In this document: positions 26,052 to 33,438 of the stretch, piece by piece
How positions within the stretch are numbered: the stretch's first letter is position 1
Layout of the letters: each line of letters begins with the position of its first letter
NCBI RefSeq assembly: GCF_008905045.1
Contig: NZ_VWMY01000039.1
Location: 1 to 59,747, forward strand
DNA: 59,747 bases
DNA from: Streptomyces albicerus
GTDB taxonomy: Bacteria > Actinomycetota > Actinomycetes > Streptomycetales > Streptomycetaceae
Reading direction: 5' to 3'
Made by a program: the position numbers and the translations under genes
The notes under the pieces: model-generated
What the model saw: only the letters and a program-made list of their open reading frames with translations
The model's database searches: none
What the model was told of the DNA's origin: nothing

Positions 26052-26519
26052 CTACCGAGTGAGCCTTCCGCCGAGCCCGTGCACCACACGTGGTGCACCC
26101 TTTACGGCCGTCCTGACCGCTTGACTTGGCGACTGCATCGCAGAGGAAGAACGGCAGAGGAGGCAACGCAGAGGCGGAGCGTGACGCTGCGTATTCGAGC
26201 CCCCTCGTGGCGAAGTCGACGGCAGTCGGCGCAGAGCGCTTGTGAAGACGGCGCGGTTGGCGGTTGTGTAGTCGTGCTCACGCCTGGACCAGGCGATCCG
26301 GGCAGGGATCTGTTCGTTGTCGGCCACGCGTGGCTGAGGTGCGTTGAGGTGCTGACGCCACCAGAGGGCATTGCGGATTTGGCGGTCGAGGATGGCGTCG
26401 ACGAGGCTGCTGCGTGCTGGCATGTCGAGCCCGTAGTCGTCGGCGAGGGCCCGTACCTGGGTTGCCTGTTCCTCGGCGGGTGGGGCTTGTGGCTTGGAGG
26501 AGATGCACCAGGTCCAGGC
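26052..26519 (-). pseudogene. Phosphotransferase (APH-like) C-terminal fragment
   Basis: The leftward frame begins abruptly after a stop at 26520 with AWTWCISSKPQAPPAEEQAT, then VRALADDYGLD, QIRNALWWRQHLNAP and IAWSRREHDYTTANRAVFTS. This matches the end of actinobacterial aminoglycoside/choline-kinase-like phosphotransferases. The kinase core with the catalytic HxDxxxxN region is missing, and the frame runs on past the natural C-terminus into unrelated sequence. Confidence 0.75.
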
Positions 26520-26576
26520 TCAGCCATGGATCGGCGGTCTCTGGATAGCCGGGCGGGATGCGGCGAGGATGGGCGC

Positions 26577-27413
26577 ATGGACAACAAGGAACTGGCGGAA
26601 TTCCTGCGCCACCGGCGTGAGACGCTGCGGCCCCGCGACGTCGGGCTGGCCGAGGGGCCGCGCAGGCGTACGGAGGGGCTGCGCCGCGAGGAGGTCGCGC
26701 AGCTCGCCGGCATGTCCACCGACTACTACGCCCGGCTGGAACAGCAGCGCGCTCCGCAGCCCTCCGTCCAGATCACCACGGCTCTCGCCCGGGCACTGCG
26801 GCTGACCCTGGACGAACGCGACCACCTCTTCGTCCTCATCGGCCACAACGCCCCGGCCCGCTTCCACCGCTCCGAACATGTCAGCCCGACGCTGCTACGG
26901 GTCCTGGACCGCCTGGACGACTCCCCGGCCCTGGTAACGACCGACCTGGTCGACACCCTCGCGATGAACCCGTTGGCCGTCGCGCTGCTCGGCGACCAGA
27001 CCCGCCACACCGGTCTGGCCCGCAGCGGCTACTACCGCTGGTTCATGGACCCGGCCGAACGTCTGGTGTATCCCGAGGAGACCCACGAAAGCCACGGCCG
27101 CGCCCAGGCAGCACGCCTGCGGGCCGCGCTGACAGCCGGCAGCGACACCCCCCGAGCCGCCCAGATCCTCGCCGAACTCCAGGAACACAGCCCCGAGTTC
27201 GTCCGCATGTGGGAACTTCAGGAGGTCGCCCGCTATGGCGACTGCAAGACCATCCTCCATCCCGAACTCGGCCGCATCGACGTCGACGCCCAGGTCCTGT
27301 ACACCGAGAACCGCGCCCAGACTCTGGTAGTGCTGACCACTCGCCCCGGCACGGAGAGCCACAGCAAACTCGAACTGCTCTCCGTCATCGGACACCAGCA
27401 GCTCACCCCCTGA
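26577..27413 (+). CDS. XRE family regulator with MmyB-like ligand domain
   Basis: 278 residues from ATG 26577. An HTH of the form EGLRREEVAQLAGMSTDYYA then RLEQQRAPQPS occupies about residues 34-70. The C-terminal MmyB-type domain follows with TDLVDTLAMNPLAVALLGD, YYRWFMDP and LVYPEETHESH, then HPELGRIDVDAQVL. Members bind fatty-acid-like ligands and usually control a neighbouring oxidoreductase, often divergently. The divergent neighbour here is only a phosphotransferase remnant, so the original target is gone or lies elsewhere. Confidence 0.9.
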   Translation: MDNKELAEFLRHRRETLRPRDVGLAEGPRRRTEGLRREEVAQLAGMSTDYYARLEQQRAPQPSVQITTALARALRLTLDERDHLFVLIGHNAPARFHRSEHVSPTLLRVLDRLDDSPALVTTDLVDTLAMNPLAVALLGDQTRHTGLARSGYYRWFMDPAERLVYPEETHESHGRAQAARLRAALTAGSDTPRAAQILAELQEHSPEFVRMWELQEVARYGDCKTILHPELGRIDVDAQVLYTENRAQTLVVLTTRPGTESHSKLELLSVIGHQQLTP

Positions 27414-27572
27414 CGTCCTGGACCGGGGATCGGGCCGGGCTCGGCGCGGGAGGGGCCGGACAAGGGCACCGTGGAATGGTGCAGCCCGCACGGCTTTTGC
27501 CCTGCGCTCTACGGCCAAATATGTCGGCCCCCTGCGATGTCCGGGCTCCGCGCTCAGGCCGCCCATTTGACC

Positions 27573-27619
27573 GGATGCCGCCTCCGTTTTACTCTCGCAT
27601 ACATACGGAGGCAGCATCC
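27573..27619. promoter_or_regulatory. Operator upstream of the TetR gene
   Basis: GGATGCCGCCTCCG (27573-27586) and CGGAGGCAGCATCC (27606-27619) form an inverted repeat with one mismatch and a 19-bp AT-rich spacer that fits a -35/-10 region. It ends 41 bp before the TetR start, so autoregulation is likely. Confidence 0.75.
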
Positions 27620-27660
27620 GTTTTGATGCGGCCGCGCGATCACGGCAGGCAGGAGGGCGC

Positions 27661-28254
27661 ATGAGCGCCGGCGAACAGCGAGGACGCAAGCCCCGGGCGG
27701 ACGTCCAGCGCAATCGCACGGCTCTCCTGGAGACCGCGCAGCGTCACTTCCTGCAGCACGGGGTCGGCACCTCCCTTGAGGCGGTGGCCAAGGAGGCGGG
27801 CGTCGGGCCCGGCACCCTGTACCGGCACTTCCCCACCCGGGAGGCGCTGCTGGCGGCTGTGCTGCAGACGCGCTCCGAGGAGCTGGTGGCCCGCCAGGCG
27901 GACATCGAGCAGCTCGGCGACCCCGCCGAGGCGCTGGAGCAGTGGCTGCGGGCGATGGAGGAGTACTTCAGCGCCTTCAGCGGGCTGCCGGACCCGCTCA
28001 TGGCCGCGGCCCGGGCGCAGGAGCCGGACAACCCGCTCACGATTCCCTGCGGCATCCTCATCTCCGCCACCGATCAGTACGTGCGAGCCGCGCAGCTCGC
28101 GGGGCGCGTGCGCGCGTCGGTACGGGGGCACGACCTGTTCCTCGCGGCCTGTTCCGTTGCCTGGATCAAGGGCACCGGTACCGAGGAGGAGTCGCTCGAC
28201 CGGCTCCGCACGCTCATCGCGAGCGGCTACCGCGAGCGGGACACCCAGGCGTAA
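27661..28254 (+). CDS. TetR family transcriptional regulator
   Basis: 197 residues. The HTH appears as LEAVAKEAGVGPGTLYRHFP (about residues 40-59). A C-terminal domain of the SBP/TetR_C_33-like type follows (LEQWLRAMEEYFSAFSGLPD). The start follows GCAGGAGGGCGC. It is the first gene of a rightward run with two NADP-type reductases and has its own operator upstream, so it probably represses the whole run. Confidence 0.9.
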   Translation: MSAGEQRGRKPRADVQRNRTALLETAQRHFLQHGVGTSLEAVAKEAGVGPGTLYRHFPTREALLAAVLQTRSEELVARQADIEQLGDPAEALEQWLRAMEEYFSAFSGLPDPLMAAARAQEPDNPLTIPCGILISATDQYVRAAQLAGRVRASVRGHDLFLAACSVAWIKGTGTEEESLDRLRTLIASGYRERDTQA

Positions 28255-28359
28255 ACCGCCAGGCACCCCTCCCCGCCCCCGCAACGCCAGGTGGCACCAC
28301 CACACGGCCATCACATCGCGCTGCCCTCAGGCGCGGCACAACCTCTTAAGGAACAAATC

Positions 28360-29097
28360 ATGAAACTTACTGTCATAGGCGCCGGTGCCATCGGCGGGAA
28401 CCTTGCCGCCAAGCTCAGCGCGGCGGGTCACGACGTGCAGGTGGCCGACGCCCGCGGCCCCGAGGCCGTCCGGGCGGAGGTGCTGGAGTCCGGGGCCCGC
28501 GCGGTGGACCTTGCCGACGCCGTCCAGGGCCGGGACGTCATCGTCCTGTCGATCCCGTTCGGGGTGGCGGACCAGCTGGCGGACCTGTTCGCGTCGGTGC
28601 CCGACGAGACGGTGGTCATCGACACCTCGAACTACTACCCCGGCATGCTCAGCGAGCCGATCGAGGCGGTGGACAACGGCCAGGTGGAGAGCGTGCACAC
28701 CGCCGAGCTGCTCGGCCGCCCCGTGGTCAAGGCGTGGAACGCCGCGCTGGCCGAAACCCAGCGGACCAAGGGCGTCCCGGCCGGAACGCCCGGCCGCCTC
28801 GCCATCCCCGTCGCCGGCGACTCCGAGGAGGCGCGGAAGGTGGCCATGAGCCTGGTGGACGACACCGGCTTCGACCCCTACGACGCCGGCACACTGGCCG
28901 ACTCCTGGCGCCAGCAGCCCAACGGCCCCGCCTACTGCACCGAACTGACCCTCGACGAACTGCCGGCGGCCCTGGCCGCGGCCGACCGCGTCAAGGACGC
29001 GGCCATCCGCGACAGCCTCCCGGAACGCTTCGCCGCCCTCGGTGCCAATCCCACCGTCGACGACGTCGTCGAGATGAACCGCGCCGCCCACCGCTGA
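28360..29097 (+). CDS. NADP/F420-type oxidoreductase, coenzyme-binding fold
   Basis: 245 residues opening KLTVIGAGAIGGNLAAKL, a GxGxxG dinucleotide motif, then DVIVLSIPFGVADQL and VVIDTSNYYPGM. These are marks of the NADP oxidoreductase coenzyme F420-dependent family and similar 6PGDH-like dehydrogenases. YDAGTLADSWRQQPNGPAYC is the conserved C-terminal segment. It is paralogous to the next gene, about half identical by eye. Cytoplasmic; substrate unknown. A 10-bp hairpin follows the stop. Confidence 0.85.
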   Translation: MKLTVIGAGAIGGNLAAKLSAAGHDVQVADARGPEAVRAEVLESGARAVDLADAVQGRDVIVLSIPFGVADQLADLFASVPDETVVIDTSNYYPGMLSEPIEAVDNGQVESVHTAELLGRPVVKAWNAALAETQRTKGVPAGTPGRLAIPVAGDSEEARKVAMSLVDDTGFDPYDAGTLADSWRQQPNGPAYCTELTLDELPAALAAADRVKDAAIRDSLPERFAALGANPTVDDVVEMNRAAHR

Positions 29098-29110
29098 GTC
29101 ACCCGACGCG

Positions 29111-29138
29111 GCTCTCGTGCACGCAACGGCACGAGAGC
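29111..29138 (+). terminator. Hairpin between the two reductase genes
   Basis: GCTCTCGTGC and GCACGAGAGC pair perfectly across an eight-base loop, 14 bases after the first reductase stop. It may end or weaken transcription before the second gene. Confidence 0.55.
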
Positions 29139-29326
29139 GACAGCGCCGGCACGCCACGAGCACACACGACGAACACGAAGACCGGCGCTCACTTCGGCAA
29201 GGCCGCCATCACCCACCCACACCACCGCGTCCGCGGTCCGCCGCAGCCCCGGTCGCGCCGCAGGGACCCAGCCCCGGAACCCCGGTCACCGACACCGGGG
29301 CTCCGCTCCGGACAAGGAGTTTCACC

Positions 29327-30070
29327 ATGAAGATCGGCATTCTCGGCACCGGGAACATCGGCAAGACGCTGACCAGGCGGTTGAGCGCGGCCGGGCACGA
29401 GGTAAAGGCGGCCAATTCGCGCGGCCCGGAGACGATCGAGGCGGACGTGCTGTCCTCGGGCGGACGCGCGGTGACCACGGCGGAAGCCGTAGTGGACGTC
29501 GACGCCGTGATCCTCTCCATTCCCTTCGACCGCATTCCGCAGGTCGCACCACTGATCGCCAAGGTGCCGGCTGACACGGTTGTCATTGACACGTCGAACT
29601 ACTTCCCGCATCGGGACAACGGAATCGCGGCGATCGAGGCCGGCCAGGCCGAGAGCGTGTGGGCTGCCAAGCAGCTGGGCCGGCCCATCGCCAAGGCGTG
29701 GAACTCGATCGGAGCCGAGTCGTTCGCGCACAGGAACAAGCCGGCGGGAAGTGCGGACCGCATCTCGCTCCCCGTCGCGGCCGACAGCCCGCGAGAGCGT
29801 GACCTGGCAATGGCACTCGTTGAGGACACCGGGTTCGACGCCTTCGATGCGGGGCCGCTCGCGGAATCGTGGCGGCAGCAGCCCGGCACACCCGCCTACT
29901 GCACGGATCTCACCCGTCATGAGCTGCCGGACGCACTGGCGACGGCCGACGCGGCGCGATCACCGAAGCGGCGCGACCTCGGGCTCGCCGTGGTCCAGGA
30001 ACGCTTCGGGGCCGGCGTGCAACCAGACGCGGAATACCTTGTCCGCCTGAACCGCGCAATTTCCATGTGA
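29327..30070 (+). CDS. NADP/F420-type oxidoreductase, paralogue of the preceding gene
   Basis: 247 residues from ATG 29327 with AAGGAG upstream. It opens KIGILGTGNIGKTLTRRL and has AVILSIPFDRIPQVAP, VVIDTSNYFPHRD and FDAGPLAESWRQQPGTPAYC, the same segments as its neighbour. The pair probably arose by tandem duplication followed by divergence. A Tn3 transposase remnant begins about 40 bp after its stop. Confidence 0.85.
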   Translation: MKIGILGTGNIGKTLTRRLSAAGHEVKAANSRGPETIEADVLSSGGRAVTTAEAVVDVDAVILSIPFDRIPQVAPLIAKVPADTVVIDTSNYFPHRDNGIAAIEAGQAESVWAAKQLGRPIAKAWNSIGAESFAHRNKPAGSADRISLPVAADSPRERDLAMALVEDTGFDAFDAGPLAESWRQQPGTPAYCTDLTRHELPDALATADAARSPKRRDLGLAVVQERFGAGVQPDAEYLVRLNRAISM

Positions 30071-30110
30071 GGAGGGACGGGGGCTGACGCGGTGCCCCGT
30101 GAGAGTCCCT

Positions 30111-30368
30111 CGTGTCTCGCCCCCGTCTCCAGCTGCTCCGCGACGAACGCCGCCACCCCCGGCGGCACGTCGGCCGGCGCCGACAAGAAGGTGCCCAGCA
30201 TCTGGGCGGTGCCCCACTGCACCGCCCAGCCCAGCCTGTTATGAGACCGGCGCTTGGCCCGGGGCCTGTTCCAAGGCCACCACGTCCAGCTAGAAAACCC
30301 CTCCAGCTCCTGAACGGATGGCTCGCCGGCGAACCGCGCGTACCGGCCTTCTGCTCTCCTGAAATTCA
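30111..30368 (-). pseudogene. Tn3-family transposase N-terminal fragment
   Basis: Leftward frames encode AEGRYARFAGEPSVQELEGF, then (after a slip) KRRSHNRLGWAVQWGTAQML and SAPADVPPGVAAFVAEQLE. This is the DUF4158 start of a Tn3 transposase, different in sequence from the tnpA at 7917-10974. Frameshifts near 30265-30300 and loss of the rest make it a relic. Confidence 0.8.
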
Positions 30369-30375
30369 GTCAACT

Positions 30376-30639
30376 GCCACAGGTGGTGACGCTAGGCAAC
30401 AGGCACCTCACTGGAAGAACAACCCAGACCTCCGCGCGGACTACCGCTGGCACCGGCCCAACATCGAACGCGTCGTCTCCCAGGTCGCCAGCCGAGGCGG
30501 ACGCCGCCTCAAACTGCGCTACCGCGGCACAGACCGCAACAACGCCTGGCTCAAACGCCGCACCGCCGCCCTCAACCTGCGCAACCTCATCAACCGTGGC
30601 TTGGACTACGCCGCCCGATGGACCCTCACCACCGCCTGA
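30376..30639 (+). pseudogene. IS1182-like transposase C-terminal fragment
   Basis: The frame ends ...LRADYRWHRPNIERVVSQVA, LKLRYRGTDRNNAWLKRRTA, ALNLRNLINRGLDYAARWTL, the conserved end of IS1182/DDE_Tnp_1_6 transposases. Everything before the last 80-90 residues is missing. Confidence 0.75.
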
Positions 30640-30804
30640 GGGCCCGAGGCGCCACACACCCCCGCATGCGGGGGGCCAGCCCCACAGCAGGCCCTTCAGG
30701 CACCCCACCACGCCCACAACCCGCCACCCCAACCAATCCCGGCCGCCGGACACCCCGCCGACGGCCTCAAGCCCAGCCCCGGAAACGGCGATATCAGCGG
30801 CCTC

Positions 30805-31197
30805 CTAGAAGCGATGTGGCCACGTGAGATGGATGACCCGCCGGGAAATGCGCCAGCCGTCATCGGTGCGTCGCAGGTCGTCGGCGTAGACGACGCTGGC
30901 GACACCGCCGCCCTCCAGCAGGCTCAGACCTTTGGATCGGGCCCGCACCTCGTCGCCCGGGCCTTCCGACACGACGATGTTCGTCGTGTGGTGGGCTTTC
31001 GCGTGTCCGGGGACGTTCAGGATGGTCGCGATCGCGTCCAGCCCGACGACCGGGTCGAAGCCGAAGACGCTGCCGTCCCACATCGCGTCTTCGGTGAGGC
31101 ATTCACCGAGACGGTCCAGTTCCTGGTCGTCCATGATGTGCGCCCACAGCGCCAGGGCCCTGCTGATTTCGACGATGTCTTCATTCGTGGGTGTCAC
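30805..31197 (-). CDS. SnoaL-like (NTF2-fold) protein
   Basis: 130 residues from GTG 31197 with GGAGAG upstream. It reads DIVEISRALALWAHIMDDQE, LTEDAMWDGSVFGFDPVVGL, and ends in VYADDLRRTDDGWRISRRVI. This is a SnoaL_4/NTF2-like pocket protein of the ring-hydroxylating/cyclase-associated kind, probably a small-molecule isomerase or hydrolase. Between transposase relics, without an operon. A short C-terminal scrap (RRAYDQVLAMLSGAKA) of another gene ends just upstream, at about 31232. Confidence 0.85.
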   Translation of the reverse strand: MTPTNEDIVEISRALALWAHIMDDQELDRLGECLTEDAMWDGSVFGFDPVVGLDAIATILNVPGHAKAHHTTNIVVSEGPGDEVRARSKGLSLLEGGGVASVVYADDLRRTDDGWRISRRVIHLTWPHRF

Positions 31198-31518
31198 GTT
31201 CGGCTCTCCATTTTGTGCGTTGCTGGATCAGGCCTTGGCGCCGCTCAGCATGGCCAGCACCTGGTCGTAGGCGCGCCGTTGGCCTCAGCCGATCCTCTCC
31301 TTCGCCGCAGGGGCCGGGCGCGCCCGGCAGTCTCGACTATGGGGGTGTATCGGCAGGGGCGGGAGAGGATCACATATCCATGGACCGACGATCCTCCCCA
31401 GCCGGCCACCATGGAGATCGTGCACAAGAAGGAGCTGCGGACCCTAGCGGGAGTGTCCTGGCTAGCTCGATTTCGCGGACGTTTTCCCAAGCCAGAGCCT
31501 CGACGGACGTATGACCTA

Positions 31519-31538
31519 AGAAGCCGTATCTGAACCGA
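31519..31538 (+). repeat. 20-bp inverted repeat, left copy
   Basis: AGAAGCCGTATCTGAACCGA, identical in reverse complement to 36561-36580. The two copies bound a 5.06-kb block with a coiled-coil/HTH gene, two IS5 transposases and the DUF1963-like gene. Confidence 0.8.
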
Positions 31539-31635
31539 ACCTGATCGCTTGATTTCCGCTGGTCAGGCATGGTCTAGCTCGGGATGAGGGAGGCATGCGA
31601 CGTCTTGTTTCGGCTCCGTGATCGAGGGGTGCGCG

Positions 31636-32157
31636 ATGGCGTCGGTGTTGGGAATGCTGGAGGAGCGGGAGACAGCGGCCCGGGTGCGGGTGGAAGGGCT
31701 GCGGGAGGAAGTCGCGCGGCTGGCCGGGGTGTTGGAGGCCGCGGAGATCGAGCTGGACCGGCGGGTGATCGCGCGGGAGGAGCTGGTCGAGGCCCTGGCG
31801 GCCTCGGCTGCCGATACCACCGCCGTGACCGAGGCGGAGGCAGAAACCGTGCCCGCGCCGGTGCCGGGCTCGATCGTGCCGCCTTGGCGCGAAGGACTGC
31901 CGGTGACTGTGCTGGCGCCGGACTACCAGCGGATTCTGGGCGTGCTCGACGGACGGCGGCCCGCGGGTCAAGGACCGCTGAAGGCCAGGGAGATCACGGT
32001 TCAGCTGGGCTTGGAGACAACGTCGGCGAAGGTCGAGGGGGTGCGCTCGAAAGCCCGGCGTCTGGCGGAGCGCGGGTGGCTCCTGCAGGAGACCTCGGGG
32101 GCATTCAGCGTCGGCCGACGGCCCGTGGCCGTGCCAGACGCCGGCCCATCCGCGTGA
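31636..32157 (+). CDS. Coiled-coil/winged-helix protein associated with insertion sequences
   Basis: 173 residues from ATG 31636 with GAGGGG upstream. The N-terminal 50 residues are a Glu/Arg-rich coiled coil (LEERETAARVRVEGLREEVA). After an Ala/Pro linker comes VLAPDYQRILGVLDGRRPAG, and EITVQLGLETTSAKVEGVRS then KARRLAERGWL resemble a winged HTH. From memory, proteins of this pattern recur near transposases in Streptomyces. Its role is unknown; regulation of the neighbouring element is possible. Confidence 0.65.
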   Translation: MASVLGMLEERETAARVRVEGLREEVARLAGVLEAAEIELDRRVIAREELVEALAASAADTTAVTEAEAETVPAPVPGSIVPPWREGLPVTVLAPDYQRILGVLDGRRPAGQGPLKAREITVQLGLETTSAKVEGVRSKARRLAERGWLLQETSGAFSVGRRPVAVPDAGPSA

Positions 32158-33024
32158 CCATCGACCACCGGATCATCGCCTCGCTGCTGGTTGGCAACGT
32201 CTCATAGTCCCGGGCCAGTCGGCGCGAATGCATCAGCCACGCGAACGTGCGCTCCACCACCCACCGCCTGGGCAGTACCGCGAACCCCTCCATGTCGTCG
32301 GTGCGTTTGACGATCTCCAAGGTCAGTGCGAGTTTTGACGGCACCAGTCGACGAGGGAGCCGGTGTACCCGCCGTCGGCCCAGACGAAGGTGATGTCGCG
32401 GTGCAGGCGGCGCAGCCGCATCAGCAGGCTTGCGGCGGCGTCCCGGTCGCCGATGTTCGCGGCTGTGACCGCGACGACCAGGAGCAGACCGAGGCAGTCG
32501 GTCACGATATGCCGCTTGCGGCCGCCAACTTTCTTCCCGCCGTCGTAGCCGCGTGAGGCGGCCGACACCGAGGCCGCGGCCTTCACCGACTGTACGTCGA
32601 TGATCCCGGCCGTCGGCTCCGGCTCACGGCCCTCCCGCTCACGCACCCGTCCGCGCAGCCGGTCGTGGCACTCTGTCATCAGCCCGTGCTCGCGCCAGCG
32701 GCGGAAGAAGGCGTAGACCCGGCCCCAGCCGGGAAAGTCCGCGGGCATCGCCCGCCAGGAGATCCCGCCCGCGACCAGGTAGCGGATCGCGTCCAGCAGC
32801 TGGCGGTGGCAATAGCCCTCGGGCTGCCCGCCTCTGCCCTGGAGCCAGGCCGGCACCGGCAGCAAAGGCCGCACAACCGCCCACTCCGCGTCCGACATGT
32901 CGGAGGGATACCGGCGTTCCCGGTCCGGATGGTCGGCCGCGTTGCCGTACACATGCGCGAGGCAGTCACACGATGGAGCAGCCGAGTTGGACTGGACGGG
33001 TCCGGACACGTACAACAACGACAC
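32105..33024 (-). pseudogene. IS5-family transposase, one frameshift (copy 1)
   Basis: The first frame (33024 down to about 32330) carries YPSDMSDAEWAVVRPLLPVP, GISWRAMPADFPGWGRVYAF, IIDVQSVKAAASVSAASRGY and GGKKVGGRKRHIVTDCLGLL with the DDE acids. The rest (KLALTLEIVKRTDDMEGFAV, LPRRWVVERTFAWLMHSRRL) is in the -1 frame from about 32340. The break lies at a CAAAAC run, so either an indel or a -1 slip of the kind known in some IS5 subgroups joins them. Confidence 0.85.
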
Positions 33025-33127
33025 TAGGGCCTCCCGGCGCTGCTCGGTTAGATTCGCATCCCCGAGCTACCGAGAAGCCCTGTCTTCATGCGCGCACAAC
33101 AGGAAGATCACCCCGGCGGGAAACAGT

Positions 33128-33271
33128 GTTCATGGTGGGCGGCCTGGTGGTCATCGTCCTCATCAACTCCTGGTGGTCCAGCAGGTGCGACTCGTCGATC
33201 ACGACCGCGGTGCGTCCGCGCTCGTCGACCTCCGCGGCCAGCGGCGGACGCCTGAACTGACGGGCATTCAC
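33128..33271 (-). pseudogene. TniB/ExeA-like AAA ATPase fragment
   Basis: The frame reads QFRRPPLAAEVDERGRTAVV then IDESHLLDHQELMR, a Walker B strand as in transposition-partner AAA proteins. Walker A and all other parts are missing. A Tn3 fragment on the opposite strand begins next to it. Confidence 0.6.
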
Positions 33272-33360
33272 CTCGCGCGGTTCCTACTGGACCCGTGCGA
33301 GGTACCGGTGGAGGTCACGGATTACCTGGCGGGTCGGCTGGAGATCGCCGACGCCGGAGC
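33254..33360 (+). pseudogene. Tn3-family transposase N-terminal fragment
   Basis: ELTGIHLARFLLDPCEVPVE then VTDYLAGRLEIAD matches the DUF4158 stretch of Tn3 transposases (compare ARYLGVFLDDPTDVPPEVVD in the tnpA at 7917-10974). It is about 35 residues long with nothing intact around it, and is the third Tn3 transposase trace in the window. Confidence 0.65.
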
Positions 33361-33438
33361 ATCACCTGCTGGAACTGGAGCTGGCGGCCGCCGCCGAAGT
33401 CCGACAGACGGCGGCGCAGCCGCTGACTGGGGAACGGC

